From Dysgonomonas sp. UBA5412 (GTDB taxonomy: Bacteria > Bacteroidota > Bacteroidia > Bacteroidales > Dysgonomonadaceae), in NCBI GenBank assembly GCA_002409595.1, contig DHNQ01000027.1, positions 74,315 to 138,314 on the forward strand: a stretch of DNA of 64,000 nt, read 5' to 3'. Shown one piece after another: positions 26,932 to 35,554 of the stretch; position 1 is the first letter of the stretch; each line of letters starts with the position of its first letter. The position numbers and the translations under genes are program-made. The notes below the pieces were generated by a model, which did no database searches, was not told the DNA's origin, and worked only from the letters and a program-made list of their open reading frames with translations.

Positions 26932-28551
26932 TTATAAGAAAACACCGATTTCCTTCACTTTATCTTCAAACTCATCACGCGAAACAGCAGACTTATTCCT
27001 GACCTTTGTACGATAGTTATACACTGTCCTTAATGAATAGCGGAGAAAGCTTGCGATCTTCACACTATCAGTTATACCTAAACGAATGAGAGCAAATATC
27101 CTTAATTCTGTATTTAATAATTCTCCGGGTTTTGGACAAATACGTTCATCAACAAGAAGCAATTTATTGAAATCTTCGACGAATGTGGGATATAAATTTA
27201 AAAATATACTATCAAAGTTTTTATATAAATCGTCTAACTCACTTTCAAGAAAAGAGGTCGATTTCAACATTTTGAAAAGCTCTTCCATTCTATTGTTAGC
27301 CGCTAGTTTGTTCAGAGATTTTCGATAATCCTCCATTTTATTTATATAGGAAGAACAAAGATCAAAGAAATGGGTAATATATTCTTCTTTTATATGGTTT
27401 GACTCTTGAAGACTATTGTTAACCTTATGTAGATCTGTATTTAATTTATTTAATTCGAGATTTGTACGGTACAGCTCCTTCCTAATACGAGACAATCTTT
27501 TCATTTGTTTGTAAACGTATATAATACCAATGACTAAAAATACAGACATAATACTAATAAGCACAAGATAAGATTGGAGCTGCGATTTCTGTTTTGTCTC
27601 TTTTGCCTGATATAATGCATTTATAATTGGATAGGAAGCTGTAATTTCTATGGCTCGATAACGAACATTGCAAGCGATGGCATCATTGATGGCAAATTCG
27701 ATAAACTTATATGCCTCATCAATGTTTCCTTGTCTATAATACATGAGAGCTAAATCATGGAATGAAGCATTATTTCTGACAGCGTTTTTAATATCTGTAA
27801 TGGCAGAGATGGAAAAATATTTTTGCTCCAGTTCTATATTTTCATCTTCTTTATATTTCAAACCAAGAAGATAGGCTATCACTGCACGATCTGTATCCTG
27901 ATCGGTTGAGTTTTCCAATAACGACAAAAGCATCCGTTCTGCATCATCCCTGTTTTGTTCATACAAAATTTTGGTTGCATAAGTAATTTGATATTGAATC
28001 GAATGAGGATCTAATTGCATAAGCAATGAGTCTCGATATAGTTCACTCTTCCGGTAATAGTCAGCATGATTGTTACTTTGTCCATAATGACTGCAAAAGG
28101 AGCTATATGTTTCATAATATCTTAATACATCCTTCTTTTGCAAAGATTTACAATCTATATCATCTAACAAATCTTTGGCTTCTATATATAATCCTTGTGT
28201 AGAAAACAACCATGCTAAATCTAGATTAGCTTTATCCAGCAGATCGTTTCGTCCTAACCGTTGAGCAATATCCACATTCTGTTGTGTATAATAGACTGCC
28301 GAATCGGTAATATACTTCCGATATTCATCGCACAATTTAGTATTAATATCATAGATTTGTTCCGGAGGGAGTTTTCCTATTTGCAATAATTGCTTTATAT
28401 TACTTATGTTTTGTTCTTTAATCTTGATATAAGATTCTTTGTCTTTAATAACATTATTGAGTAAAGCAATTATAGAATCATTTTCATTTTTCGAAAATAT
28501 ATTTCCCCAGTTAGAAATAAGAACAAGAAATATCACAACTTTTTTAGTCAT
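26932..28551 (-). CDS. Membrane-spanning TPR-HTH regulator (DUF6377-like) of the PUL
   Basis: A 539-residue protein with a signal-like N-terminus, a periplasmic TPR-rich region (about 30-325; tandem helices such as DKANLDLAWLFSTQGLYIEAKDL), one membrane helix (SYLVLISIMSVFLVIGIIYVY, about 330-350), a coiled-coil (LNKLNTDLHKVNNSLQE) and a cytoplasmic C-terminus with an HTH-like segment (RLGITDSVKIASFLRYSLRT). The layout matches the DUF6377 family from memory. Such proteins lie next to susC genes and are thought to sense a glycan signal and act directly on DNA without phosphorelay. It is transcribed in the same direction as the PUL and ends 222 bp before susC, so it may have its own weak promoter. 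Confidence 0.8.
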   Translation of the reverse strand: MTKKVVIFLVLISNWGNIFSKNENDSIIALLNNVIKDKESYIKIKEQNISNIKQLLQIGKLPPEQIYDINTKLCDEYRKYITDSAVYYTQQNVDIAQRLGRNDLLDKANLDLAWLFSTQGLYIEAKDLLDDIDCKSLQKKDVLRYYETYSSFCSHYGQSNNHADYYRKSELYRDSLLMQLDPHSIQYQITYATKILYEQNRDDAERMLLSLLENSTDQDTDRAVIAYLLGLKYKEDENIELEQKYFSISAITDIKNAVRNNASFHDLALMYYRQGNIDEAYKFIEFAINDAIACNVRYRAIEITASYPIINALYQAKETKQKSQLQSYLVLISIMSVFLVIGIIYVYKQMKRLSRIRKELYRTNLELNKLNTDLHKVNNSLQESNHIKEEYITHFFDLCSSYINKMEDYRKSLNKLAANNRMEELFKMLKSTSFLESELDDLYKNFDSIFLNLYPTFVEDFNKLLLVDERICPKPGELLNTELRIFALIRLGITDSVKIASFLRYSLRTVYNYRTKVRNKSAVSRDEFEDKVKEIGVFL

Positions 28552-28935
28552 ATCAATAAAGTGAACTTTAGTTTTGTTTTAATCAATAATGGAGTTATAT
28601 CTCTCAGGTATGGAGCAAGCGTGAAATTCCAACAGATTTTCATAAATACTCGATCAATATAATTAAGGTAGTAAAGGTTAGCCTCTTCTAATAGCTGAAG
28701 ATGGAATTTGTCATAATCAAAGACTAAATTACAACAAAGAAACAATATAGGTCAAACATAAATCTATAATTAACTCTTTTATTATATAACGGAGAAGATA
28801 TTAACATTAGATAAAAATATTGCAATAGACACGTGTACAGATAAATCATTTAAAAAGAAATAAGCAATAAACTATGTTATAGTCTATTGCCTATTTTTAT
28901 AAGTTCAATATTTTCGTACAGAAAACAGAATCGTC
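28552..28935. other. Intergenic region between the PUL regulator and metQ
   Basis: This 384-bp stretch is very AT-rich. It contains the metQ terminator (28864-28890) and presumably the unrecognised promoter of the regulator gene. I see no gene, RNA or repeat beyond that. Confidence 0.5.
28864..28890 (-). terminator. Terminator after metQ
   Basis: GCAATAAACTAT pairs with ATAGTCTATTGC around a 3-nt loop, with one wobble. On the minus strand it is followed by TTATTTCTTTTT. It begins 45 bp after the metQ stop. Confidence 0.65.
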
Positions 28936-29742
28936 TTACCAAGCCTTTACAGCTCCTCCTTTAAAAACTTCAGATGCTACTTTTTCCACTTCGTCCGATT
29001 GGTAAGCCTTTACAAAGTTCTTAACTTTTTCTTCATCTTTATTGTCTTCGCGAGCAACTATCAGATTGACATAAGGAGAGTCTTTATCTTCAACAAAGAC
29101 ACTATCTTCCATTGACAATCCGGCTTGCCCGGCAAAGTTGTTATTTATGATAGAAATAGTAACCTTTGCATCATCTAATACCCTTGGCAACTGAGGAGCT
29201 TCAAGTTCTAATATCTCCAACTTTTTAGGATTTTCTACAATATCAACTAATCGAGGAGTAGCCGCTCCTTCTTTCAGACGTATAAGCCCAACCTTTTGCA
29301 ATAACAATAAAGCTCTGCTGCCATTTGACATATCATTTGGAATAACAACCGTGCTACCATCCTTCAATTCATCAAGGATTTTTATCTTTTTAGAATATGC
29401 AGCCATAGGATAAACAAAAGTATTGCCGACTATCGCAAACTTATAACCTCTGCGTGCAACTTGTTCATCATAAAAGGGTTTCGTTTGAAATACATTGACA
29501 TCTATATCCTTTTGATTCAAAGACGTATTAGGCATTATATAATCGCTGAATTGTACCAGTTCAACCTCTAATCCATATTTCTCTTTCGCTACTTTTTTTG
29601 CAGTCTCTGCAATTACATATTCGGGTCCCGTAGCCACACCTACTCTAATATGGTTTGGGTCATTACTTTTTCTACCTCCCCCACATGAAGCCACCAATAT
29701 AATAACGGCAAGGATGGCAACAATACGACTTATCATTCTCAT
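28936..29742 (-). CDS. metQ: Methionine ABC transporter substrate-binding lipoprotein (NlpA/MetQ family)
   Basis: A 268-residue lipoprotein with lipobox ILVASCGGG (Cys 20). Family motifs are IRVGVATGPEYVIAETAKK and the segment VNVFQTKPFYDEQVARRGYK (near residue 85), plus VVIPNDMSNGSRALLLLQK. It captures D- or L-methionine for the MetNI importer. The gene is divergent from metNI and separated from it by 322 bp, whereas the three genes are usually in one operon. A -7 element with a weak -33 is seen at 29802-29832. Confidence 0.93.
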   Translation of the reverse strand: MRMISRIVAILAVIILVASCGGGRKSNDPNHIRVGVATGPEYVIAETAKKVAKEKYGLEVELVQFSDYIMPNTSLNQKDIDVNVFQTKPFYDEQVARRGYKFAIVGNTFVYPMAAYSKKIKILDELKDGSTVVIPNDMSNGSRALLLLQKVGLIRLKEGAATPRLVDIVENPKKLEILELEAPQLPRVLDDAKVTISIINNNFAGQAGLSMEDSVFVEDKDSPYVNLIVAREDNKDEEKVKNFVKAYQSDEVEKVASEVFKGGAVKAW

Positions 29743-29801
29743 ATCAATTTATCTTTTTATTTGTAAATATACACCACAGTTCAATAATTCTTCTTCTGAT
29801 A

Positions 29802-29832
29802 CAAAAGTAATCAATCTAAGCTCAGGAATAAA
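29802..29832 (-). promoter_or_regulatory. Probable metQ promoter
   Basis: On the minus strand TACTTTTG (29809-29802) matches the -7 consensus, with TTTA in place of TTTG 19 bp upstream. The weak -33 and the adjacent inverted repeat suggest regulated expression. Confidence 0.45.
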
Positions 29833-29865
29833 CATTTGATGGGTTTTTCATATTTATATCAAATG
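29833..29865. repeat. 8-bp inverted repeat next to the metQ promoter
   Basis: CATTTGAT (29833-29840) and ATCAAATG (29858-29865), 17 bp apart, abut the metQ -33 region. This is a candidate binding site or DNA hairpin; its function is unknown. Confidence 0.35.
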
Positions 29866-29912
29866 CTATTACAATAATAAGTGTAAAATATAGTACTTTT
29901 ATTAAATTATAA

Positions 29913-29959
29913 ATACCACGAATATGGTATATATAGTTAAAGCATTTTAGATAATTTTG
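29913..29959 (+). promoter_or_regulatory. Inverted repeat and -7 element upstream of metNI
   Basis: ATACCA (29913-29918), a 6-bp spacer and TGGTAT (29925-29930) lie 21 bp before the -7 element TAATTTTG (29952-29959). There is no TTTG at -33. The repeat and its position match those upstream of the susC gene at 1395 (22 bp before its -7), which suggests one activator for both. Confidence 0.55.
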
Positions 29960-30064
29960 TGCTATCAAAAGATGATAATAATATAAACACTCTATTCAGG
30001 TCAATAATTCATTGATTAAATGTATTTTGACACAAGAACAAAACAGTTTTTCCAAACACATTAG

Positions 30065-31096
30065 ATGATCGAATTAAAGAATATAACAAAACAATTTTCA
30101 GAAAAGGGAGTCTCTACCACAGCCCTGTCCAATATTTCCCTAACCGTACCCGAAAGCAAAATATTCGGCATAATAGGAGAATCAGGCGCAGGAAAAAGCA
30201 CACTCATTCGCTGTGTAAATCTACTGGAGCGTCCCACATCAGGTGAAATATATGTAGACGGAAAGAATATGACTACACTGTCACCATCGGAGCTTACCAT
30301 AGCCCGTCGCAACATTGGGATGATCTTCCAACACTTCAACCTCCTATCCTCCGCTACGGTATTTGATAATGTGGCATTTCCTCTAAAATTGAGTAAAATA
30401 CCCAAAGATGAGATCAGAAAAAAAGTACTCGATCTGTTAAACCTCGTAGGCTTAGACCAGAAGGTGAACGATTATCCGGCAAAACTTTCGGGCGGACAGA
30501 AGCAGCGTGTAGCCATAGCGCGGGCATTGGCTAACAACCCTAAAATACTTCTTTGCGACGAGGCAACGAGTGCCTTAGATCCGGCAACAACATATTCTAT
30601 ACTATCATTGCTAAAAAGTATCAACAAGAAGATGAATATCACAATATTGCTGATCACTCACGAAATGGAAGTAGTGAAAACAATTTGCGATGAAGTAGCT
30701 ATACTAAATAAAGGCGAATTGATAGAACAAGGATCTATTTCACAAATATTCTCCCATCCAAAAAATGAACTGACTAAGCAGTTTATAGCCTCATCTGTCA
30801 GAGTGCCTGTACCTTCGAACTATATGGAACGACTAACGGAGGAATTTGTCAAAGGCAAACATTTGCTGATCAGACTTGATATATCAGGGCAATCCGAAGC
30901 AAATGCCGTTTTGTCGGAGATAGCTAAAATATATGAAGTGAACAGCAATATAGTATGCGCTCAGATGGACTATATAAGTGGAGTCAAATTTGGAGTAATG
31001 CTAATAGAACTACAAGGAGAAGCGGATAAAGAACCTCTAGCCGTTCAATACCTTATCAATAAAAATATAAAAGTAAATATTCTGGGATATGTCTAA
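30065..31096 (+). CDS. metN: Methionine ABC transporter ATP-binding protein
   Basis: A 343-residue ABC ATPase. Walker A GESGAGKST lies at about 38-46, the signature LSGGQKQRVAIARALA near 143, Walker B ILLCDEATSALDP near 160 and the switch histidine in LLITHEME near 200. The C-terminal 90 residues form the regulatory NIL domain that binds methionine and inhibits transport. It overlaps metI by 8 bp, so the two are translationally coupled. The start at 30065 is 9 nt after the leader's ACACATTAG stretch, and no strong Shine-Dalgarno is visible, as is usual in this phylum. Confidence 0.96.
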   Translation: MIELKNITKQFSEKGVSTTALSNISLTVPESKIFGIIGESGAGKSTLIRCVNLLERPTSGEIYVDGKNMTTLSPSELTIARRNIGMIFQHFNLLSSATVFDNVAFPLKLSKIPKDEIRKKVLDLLNLVGLDQKVNDYPAKLSGGQKQRVAIARALANNPKILLCDEATSALDPATTYSILSLLKSINKKMNITILLITHEMEVVKTICDEVAILNKGELIEQGSISQIFSHPKNELTKQFIASSVRVPVPSNYMERLTEEFVKGKHLLIRLDISGQSEANAVLSEIAKIYEVNSNIVCAQMDYISGVKFGVMLIELQGEADKEPLAVQYLINKNIKVNILGYV

Positions 31097-31742
31097 TGAT
31101 ATAATCAATCTATTAATAGCCGGTACATGGGAAACTATAATCATGACCTTTGTCTCCGGATTTTTCAGTTTCTTGTTAGGGCTTCCATTAGGAGTACTAT
31201 TGTATATAACGCGTAAAGGGCAAATAAAAGAAAACCCGATACTACATACCATACTATCAGCCATAGTTAATATATTCAGGGCTATTCCATTCATAATACT
31301 CATCGTATGGATGATACCTTTCACTCAAGCTATTGTCGGAACATCTATCGGAGTTTCAGCCGCACTCGTACCATTGAGTATCGGAGCTGCCCCTTTTGTG
31401 GCACGTATGATAGAAAACAGTTTGCTCGAAGTACCCAACGGACTAATAGAAGCATCGCGATCTATGGGAGCAACCCCTTTTCAGATAGTGAGAAGAGTGT
31501 TGCTGCCCGAAGCATTGCCATCTATTGTCAATTGTGTATCCATAACTCTAATCATGCTGATCGGATATTCGGCAATGGGTGGAGCTGTTGGAGCAGGAGG
31601 TCTGGGACAGATAGGATATCAATACGGATATGTAGGTTATGATCTCAAGATAATGAACATCGTATTGATACTACTTGTTATATTAGTGTTTATCATTCAG
31701 TATGCAGGCAATTATATATCCAAAAGGTTTGATCATAAATAA
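31089..31742 (+). CDS. metI: Methionine ABC transporter permease
   Basis: A 217-residue inner-membrane permease with five predicted membrane helices and the coupling-helix EAA motif EASRSMGATPFQIVRRVLLPEALP (the G-A-T-P-x-Q core near residue 130) that contacts MetN. Its length equals E. coli MetI. The start codon lies inside the end of metN. It works as a dimer with two MetN subunits, fed by MetQ. Confidence 0.95.
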   Translation: MSNDIINLLIAGTWETIIMTFVSGFFSFLLGLPLGVLLYITRKGQIKENPILHTILSAIVNIFRAIPFIILIVWMIPFTQAIVGTSIGVSAALVPLSIGAAPFVARMIENSLLEVPNGLIEASRSMGATPFQIVRRVLLPEALPSIVNCVSITLIMLIGYSAMGGAVGAGGLGQIGYQYGYVGYDLKIMNIVLILLVILVFIIQYAGNYISKRFDHK

Positions 31743-31797
31743 TCGGTATATTCTTGTAGCTCATAGAAAGAAAGATATAACATAAACATATAAAAAC

Positions 31798-32511
31798 ATG
31801 AAACTTACTTATATCTATCATAGTGGTTATGCTATCGAGACAGAGGGTTTATCTCTCATAATAGACTATTACAAAGACTCTGCCAACGAAGGCGGAGTGG
31901 TGTCAAATCTGTTGAAAAAAGAAGGCAAGCTCTATGTCCTATCCACTCATTCGCATGCTGATCATTTCAATAAAGAGATTCTAAAATGGAAAGATGCAAA
32001 AAAGGATATTACTTATATATTCTCGAAAGATATTCTCAACAACGGATTTGCTAAAGCCGACGATGCTATCTATCTGGATAAACTCGACACATACAAAGAC
32101 AGCAACATTGCAATAAAAGCCTTCGGATCAACAGATCTGGGAGTCTCCTTTCTCATGGAGATAAAGGGTAAAACAATATTCCATGCAGGAGATCTTAACA
32201 ACTGGCATTGGAACGAAGAGTCTACACCGGAAGAGATACAAGAGGCTGAAACTTATTACAGCAAAGAATTAGAGCTTCTTGCAGCAAATGTAAAATATAT
32301 AGACTTGGCAATGTTTCCGATAGACCCTCGCTTGGGTAAGGACTACATGAAGGGAGCCCGACAATTTATAGAAGCAATAAAGGTAGACATACTTGTGCCC
32401 ATGCATTTTGGAGAAGCATATGACAAAGCAGCAGCATTTTCTGAGATAGCAGCAAAGAATAAATGCAGATATATCAGTTGGAAAAAGAAAGGCGAAAGTC
32501 TCGAATTTTAG
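31798..32511 (+). CDS. MBL-fold metallo-hydrolase
   Basis: A 237-residue cytoplasmic protein with the metallo-beta-lactamase zinc motif STHSHADHF (about residues 51-59), a further ligand aspartate in FHAGDLNNWHW and a late histidine in VPMHFGEA. The fold and the YHSGYAIETEG start resemble the UlaG-like branch of the superfamily, whose members have varied or unknown substrates. It starts 55 bp after metI and may be cotranscribed with metNI and the next gene. No specific function is assigned. Confidence 0.85.
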   Translation: MKLTYIYHSGYAIETEGLSLIIDYYKDSANEGGVVSNLLKKEGKLYVLSTHSHADHFNKEILKWKDAKKDITYIFSKDILNNGFAKADDAIYLDKLDTYKDSNIAIKAFGSTDLGVSFLMEIKGKTIFHAGDLNNWHWNEESTPEEIQEAETYYSKELELLAANVKYIDLAMFPIDPRLGKDYMKGARQFIEAIKVDILVPMHFGEAYDKAAAFSEIAAKNKCRYISWKKKGESLEF

Positions 32512-32564
32512 ATTGCAGACTGATAGAAAATTAGTATATTGCAATTCAGAAAAAACTAAAGGTT

Positions 32565-32945
32565 ATGGAAATAAAAGGTAAATTCGACCACTTCAACATC
32601 AATGTAACAGATCTGGATAAAAGTATTGACTTTTACAAAAAATCATTAGGGCTCAGAGAAGCGAAACGTAAAGAAGCCGGAGACGGCTCATTCATACTTG
32701 TATATCTGAGCGATGGAGTCAGCCCGTTTTCGTTAGAACTGACATGGCTCAGAGACCACCCTCAAGCTTATGAACTTGGCGAAAATGAAAGTCACCTTTG
32801 CATAAGAGTGGAAGGAAACTATGAGGAGATACGCGCATTTCATCGCGAAATGGGATGTATCTGCTATGAGAACCATGATATGGGACTATATTTCATCAAC
32901 GATCCTGATGACTATTGGATCGAAGTATTACCCGCTATCATATAA
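32565..32945 (+). CDS. VOC family glyoxalase-like protein
   Basis: A 126-residue vicinal-oxygen-chelate protein with two beta-alpha-beta-beta-beta units: HFNINVTDLDKSIDFYKKSL at the start and SHLCIRVEGNYEEIRAFHRE in the second half. Potential metal ligands are H9, a glutamate in FSLELTW, the histidine in ESHLCI and the terminal glutamate in WIEVLP, as in glyoxalase I. This makes lactoylglutathione-lyase-like activity possible, with the thiol substrate uncertain. It ends only 4 bp before the convergent aroB stop. Confidence 0.8.
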   Translation: MEIKGKFDHFNINVTDLDKSIDFYKKSLGLREAKRKEAGDGSFILVYLSDGVSPFSLELTWLRDHPQAYELGENESHLCIRVEGNYEEIRAFHREMGCICYENHDMGLYFINDPDDYWIEVLPAII

Positions 32946-32949
32946 CTAG

Positions 32950-34005
32950 TTAAAGACCTACGCTCTCCCTCAGAAAATCAATCGAATCGAAGATAGCTTC
33001 TTTATCTGCGGTTTGGTTGATTTCTATTTTGCCCACATCGGAAAGGAATGTAAAGTTGACCGTATCCGATTCGTTTTTCTTATCGTGTTTCATATATTCA
33101 TAAAGTCGCTCGTAATGATCGCAATCAAAGCAGAAACCTTCATAATTATCCTTTATAAAATATACAGTCTTATATAATTTCTCTTTCGGAAAATTACAGA
33201 ATACCTGAGATAGATACAACTCACAAACAATACCCCATGCCACTGCATAACCATGTTGTATAGGTTTACCTATTTCATAAGAAAGGCTTTCGAATGCATG
33301 CCCGATCGTGTGCCCCAAGTTTAAAGCCTTGCGTATTCCTCGTTCAAAAGGGTCTATTTCCACAATACGTTCTTTAACGCCCACCGAGTCTACAACAAGT
33401 TGCTTTAATCTATCATAATCTATTTCTTCGGTATCAAACGACAAAGTTGCTTTCCATTCTTTTTCGCTGTCAATCAAACCATGTTTGATCATTTCGGCAT
33501 ACCCCGATAAGAGATTCGGATGATCGAGGCTACGGAAAAAGATAGAATCTATCAGCACAGTTTCAGCGGGAGCAAATGCACCAATTTCATTCTTCAATCC
33601 GTCAAAGTTTATCCCGGTCTTCCCTCCTACTGCCGCATCTACTGCCCCGAGCAATGTAGTCGGTATATTTATACATTTAATTCCTCGCTTGAATGTAGCT
33701 GCTGCAAACCCTCCTATATCCGTCAGCATTCCACCTCCCAGATTGATAAGTAAAGAATGGCGTGTAGCACCGTTCTCGGACAAGAATTTCCAGATAACAG
33801 ACAATTGTTCCAGATTCTTATTATTATCGCCGGCCTTGATCACAACCTTAGGAGCTTGCATTACCAAATCATTCTGAGCAATGAATGGATAACACAAACG
33901 ATCCGTATTCTCGTCCATCAAAACAAACAAACGATCATACGACAACTGACTTAAAATATAGGAAAGATCTTTATTCAGATCTGTTGATTTTATAACTTTC
34001 TGCAT
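32950..34005 (-). CDS. aroB: 3-dehydroquinate synthase
   Basis: A 351-residue shikimate-pathway enzyme converting DAHP to 3-dehydroquinate with NAD+ and a divalent metal. Visible motifs are INLGGGMLTDIGGFAAATFKRG (NAD site, core GGGMLTD near 90), PTTLLGAVDAAVGGKTGIN, the metal ligands in GYAEMIKHG and NLGHTIGHAFE. Length is typical. It stands alone on this strand between a convergent VOC gene and fmt; no other aro gene is close. Confidence 0.96.
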   Translation of the reverse strand: MQKVIKSTDLNKDLSYILSQLSYDRLFVLMDENTDRLCYPFIAQNDLVMQAPKVVIKAGDNNKNLEQLSVIWKFLSENGATRHSLLINLGGGMLTDIGGFAAATFKRGIKCINIPTTLLGAVDAAVGGKTGINFDGLKNEIGAFAPAETVLIDSIFFRSLDHPNLLSGYAEMIKHGLIDSEKEWKATLSFDTEEIDYDRLKQLVVDSVGVKERIVEIDPFERGIRKALNLGHTIGHAFESLSYEIGKPIQHGYAVAWGIVCELYLSQVFCNFPKEKLYKTVYFIKDNYEGFCFDCDHYERLYEYMKHDKKNESDTVNFTFLSDVGKIEINQTADKEAIFDSIDFLRESVGL

Positions 34006-34138
34006 CGTTCTTTTTCTTTCTTTTTTAACTAAAAAGTGACAAACTTGTACACTTTTTGCCCGTTTTTCATATTGTCCTTTATTCCTTTATTAAAACAATC
34101 TATGATGCCTCTATATAGATAAAGATTTTGTTGTACAA

Positions 34139-35110
34139 TTACACAAAACGAGCGCCATCCTCTATCTTATATCCTCTCAATACCTCTTCGGTCTTCATCG
34201 CGCGTTTACCTGCAAATTGAATTTCAGAAATACTGATAACTCCGTTTCCACAAACAATATGAAGGTAAGATTTATTATCGGTAATAATACTTCCTTCCGG
34301 TAGATCAGAGGTCTCAGAAATAATAGAAGATGCGTATATCTTGACTGTCTGATTTTCTTTCTCATCAACGCACAGTTCTGTCCAAGCAGCAGGATAAGGC
34401 GACATACCTCTTATCAGATTATGAATATCCTGTACAGACTTATTCCAGTCGATACGGCATGTTTCTTTAAAAATTTTAGGAGCGGCTTTCAGTTCTTTTT
34501 CATCAGCGAACAACTGCTCCTGAGGCACAGCATCTATCTGTCCATCTATTATCATATCCACCGTGCGACATACAAGCCCTGCCCCCATGTGCATCAATTC
34601 GTCATATACCTTACCCACATTATCATTTTCTCCAATAGCAAGCTTCTCTTGAAGAATAATTTTTCCCGTATCTATCTCATGTGTCAGAAAGAATGTAGTC
34701 ACACCCGTTTCCTTCTCTCCATTTATGATAGCCCAATTGATAGGAGCTGCACCTCGATATTGAGGCAGCAACGATCCATGCAAATTAAAAGTACCTAAAC
34801 GCGGCATATCCCATACCACTTCGGGCAGCATACGGAAAGCAACCACTATTTGCAAATCAGCATTCCAAGCCTTCAATTGATCAAGAAATGATTCATCTTT
34901 CAATTTTTCGGGTTGCAACAAAGGTAAGTTCCGCTCAAGAGCATATTTCTTTACAGCAGAATACTGTATTTTGTGCCCTCTACCGCTAGGTTTATCAGGC
35001 ATAGTTATCACACCTGCTATATTATATCCGTTTTCGACAAGTGCCTTCAAACTACCAACAGCAAAGTCGGGAGTACCCATGAAAACAATTCGCAAATCTT
35101 TCTTATTCAT
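34139..35110 (-). CDS. fmt: Methionyl-tRNA formyltransferase
   Basis: The chosen ATG at 35110 gives 323 residues beginning MNKKDLRIVFMGTPDFAVGS, the standard Fmt start. An ATG eight codons upstream overlaps a TAAATTTG -7-like element (35139-35132), so I reject it. The catalytic region has NLHGSLLPQYRGAAPINWAI and TTFFLTHEIDTG, and the C-terminal OB-like domain follows (NLIRGMSPYPAAWTEL). It formylates initiator Met-tRNA using 10-formyl-THF. The usual def partner is not adjacent. Confidence 0.95.
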   Translation of the reverse strand: MNKKDLRIVFMGTPDFAVGSLKALVENGYNIAGVITMPDKPSGRGHKIQYSAVKKYALERNLPLLQPEKLKDESFLDQLKAWNADLQIVVAFRMLPEVVWDMPRLGTFNLHGSLLPQYRGAAPINWAIINGEKETGVTTFFLTHEIDTGKIILQEKLAIGENDNVGKVYDELMHMGAGLVCRTVDMIIDGQIDAVPQEQLFADEKELKAAPKIFKETCRIDWNKSVQDIHNLIRGMSPYPAAWTELCVDEKENQTVKIYASSIISETSDLPEGSIITDNKSYLHIVCGNGVISISEIQFAGKRAMKTEEVLRGYKIEDGARFV

Positions 35111-35241
35111 CAAATATCTATTAATATCAGACAAATTTAAGTATAAATATTCTTAATGGAAAGAAAAGCAAAAGCGCAAAGATAATTTCCCTATATCCCT
35201 GCGCTTTTCATATTTTCAAGACTCGTTATTAGCGACTTTTT

Positions 35242-35460
35242 TTAATTCATTTTCCTTTTGGTTGAAAATGGCTCTTTCTTAAAAAAAAGTATTTTTATAA
35301 GCCATAATATAACACCTGTTATGCAAACAACAGCAATTGTTGCACCCGAACGCAAAATCATACCCAAAGAAATAGGCTGAATATCCCACAGTGCCAATAC
35401 TGTCAAAGTAGCTCCGGTGAGGATAATTACAGCAGACAAAATACCGATAAATAATTTCAT
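35242..35460 (-). CDS. Small two-helix membrane protein
   Basis: A 72-residue protein with two predicted membrane helices (about 4-24 and 38-60) and a basic C-terminal tail ending FSTKRKMN. It has no recognised domain. A TATCTTTG -7-like element lies at 35502-35495 on the minus strand, 35 bp before the ATG, which supports a real gene. It sits between the ClC channel gene and fmt on the same strand. Confidence 0.6.
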   Translation of the reverse strand: MKLFIGILSAVIILTGATLTVLALWDIQPISLGMILRSGATIAVVCITGVILWLIKILFFKKEPFSTKRKMN

Positions 35461-35554
35461 AGTGTTTTTTCTTTAATTAGGTCTACTACTTTTGCAAAGA
35501 TAAAAAACTATGTGGAACACATATCCGAATTTCGATTTTCTTAACAACCTTTTC

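Larger units (their letters stand above)
29743..30064. other. Divergent metQ/metNI control region
   Basis: The 322-bp gap holds the leftward metQ promoter (29802-29832), an 8-bp inverted repeat CATTTGAT/ATCAAATG (29833-29840 and 29858-29865), the ATACCA-N6-TGGTAT repeat (29913-29930) and the metNI -7 element (29952-29959). The metNI leader is about 100 nt. I do not recognise a SAM riboswitch or MetJ-type boxes. Confidence 0.5.

Noticed and set aside
29889..29906. GTACTTTT stretch near metQ resembling the PUL direct repeats
   Set aside because: The match is only eight bases in AT-rich DNA and lacks the second copy.
29743..30064. SAM riboswitch or MetJ boxes for the met genes
   Set aside because: No matching consensus or terminator-linked fold is visible; only the two inverted repeats described.
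34139..35134. Upstream ATG for fmt at 35134
   Set aside because: It overlaps a TAAATTTG promoter element and precedes the conserved Fmt N-terminus by eight atypical residues.
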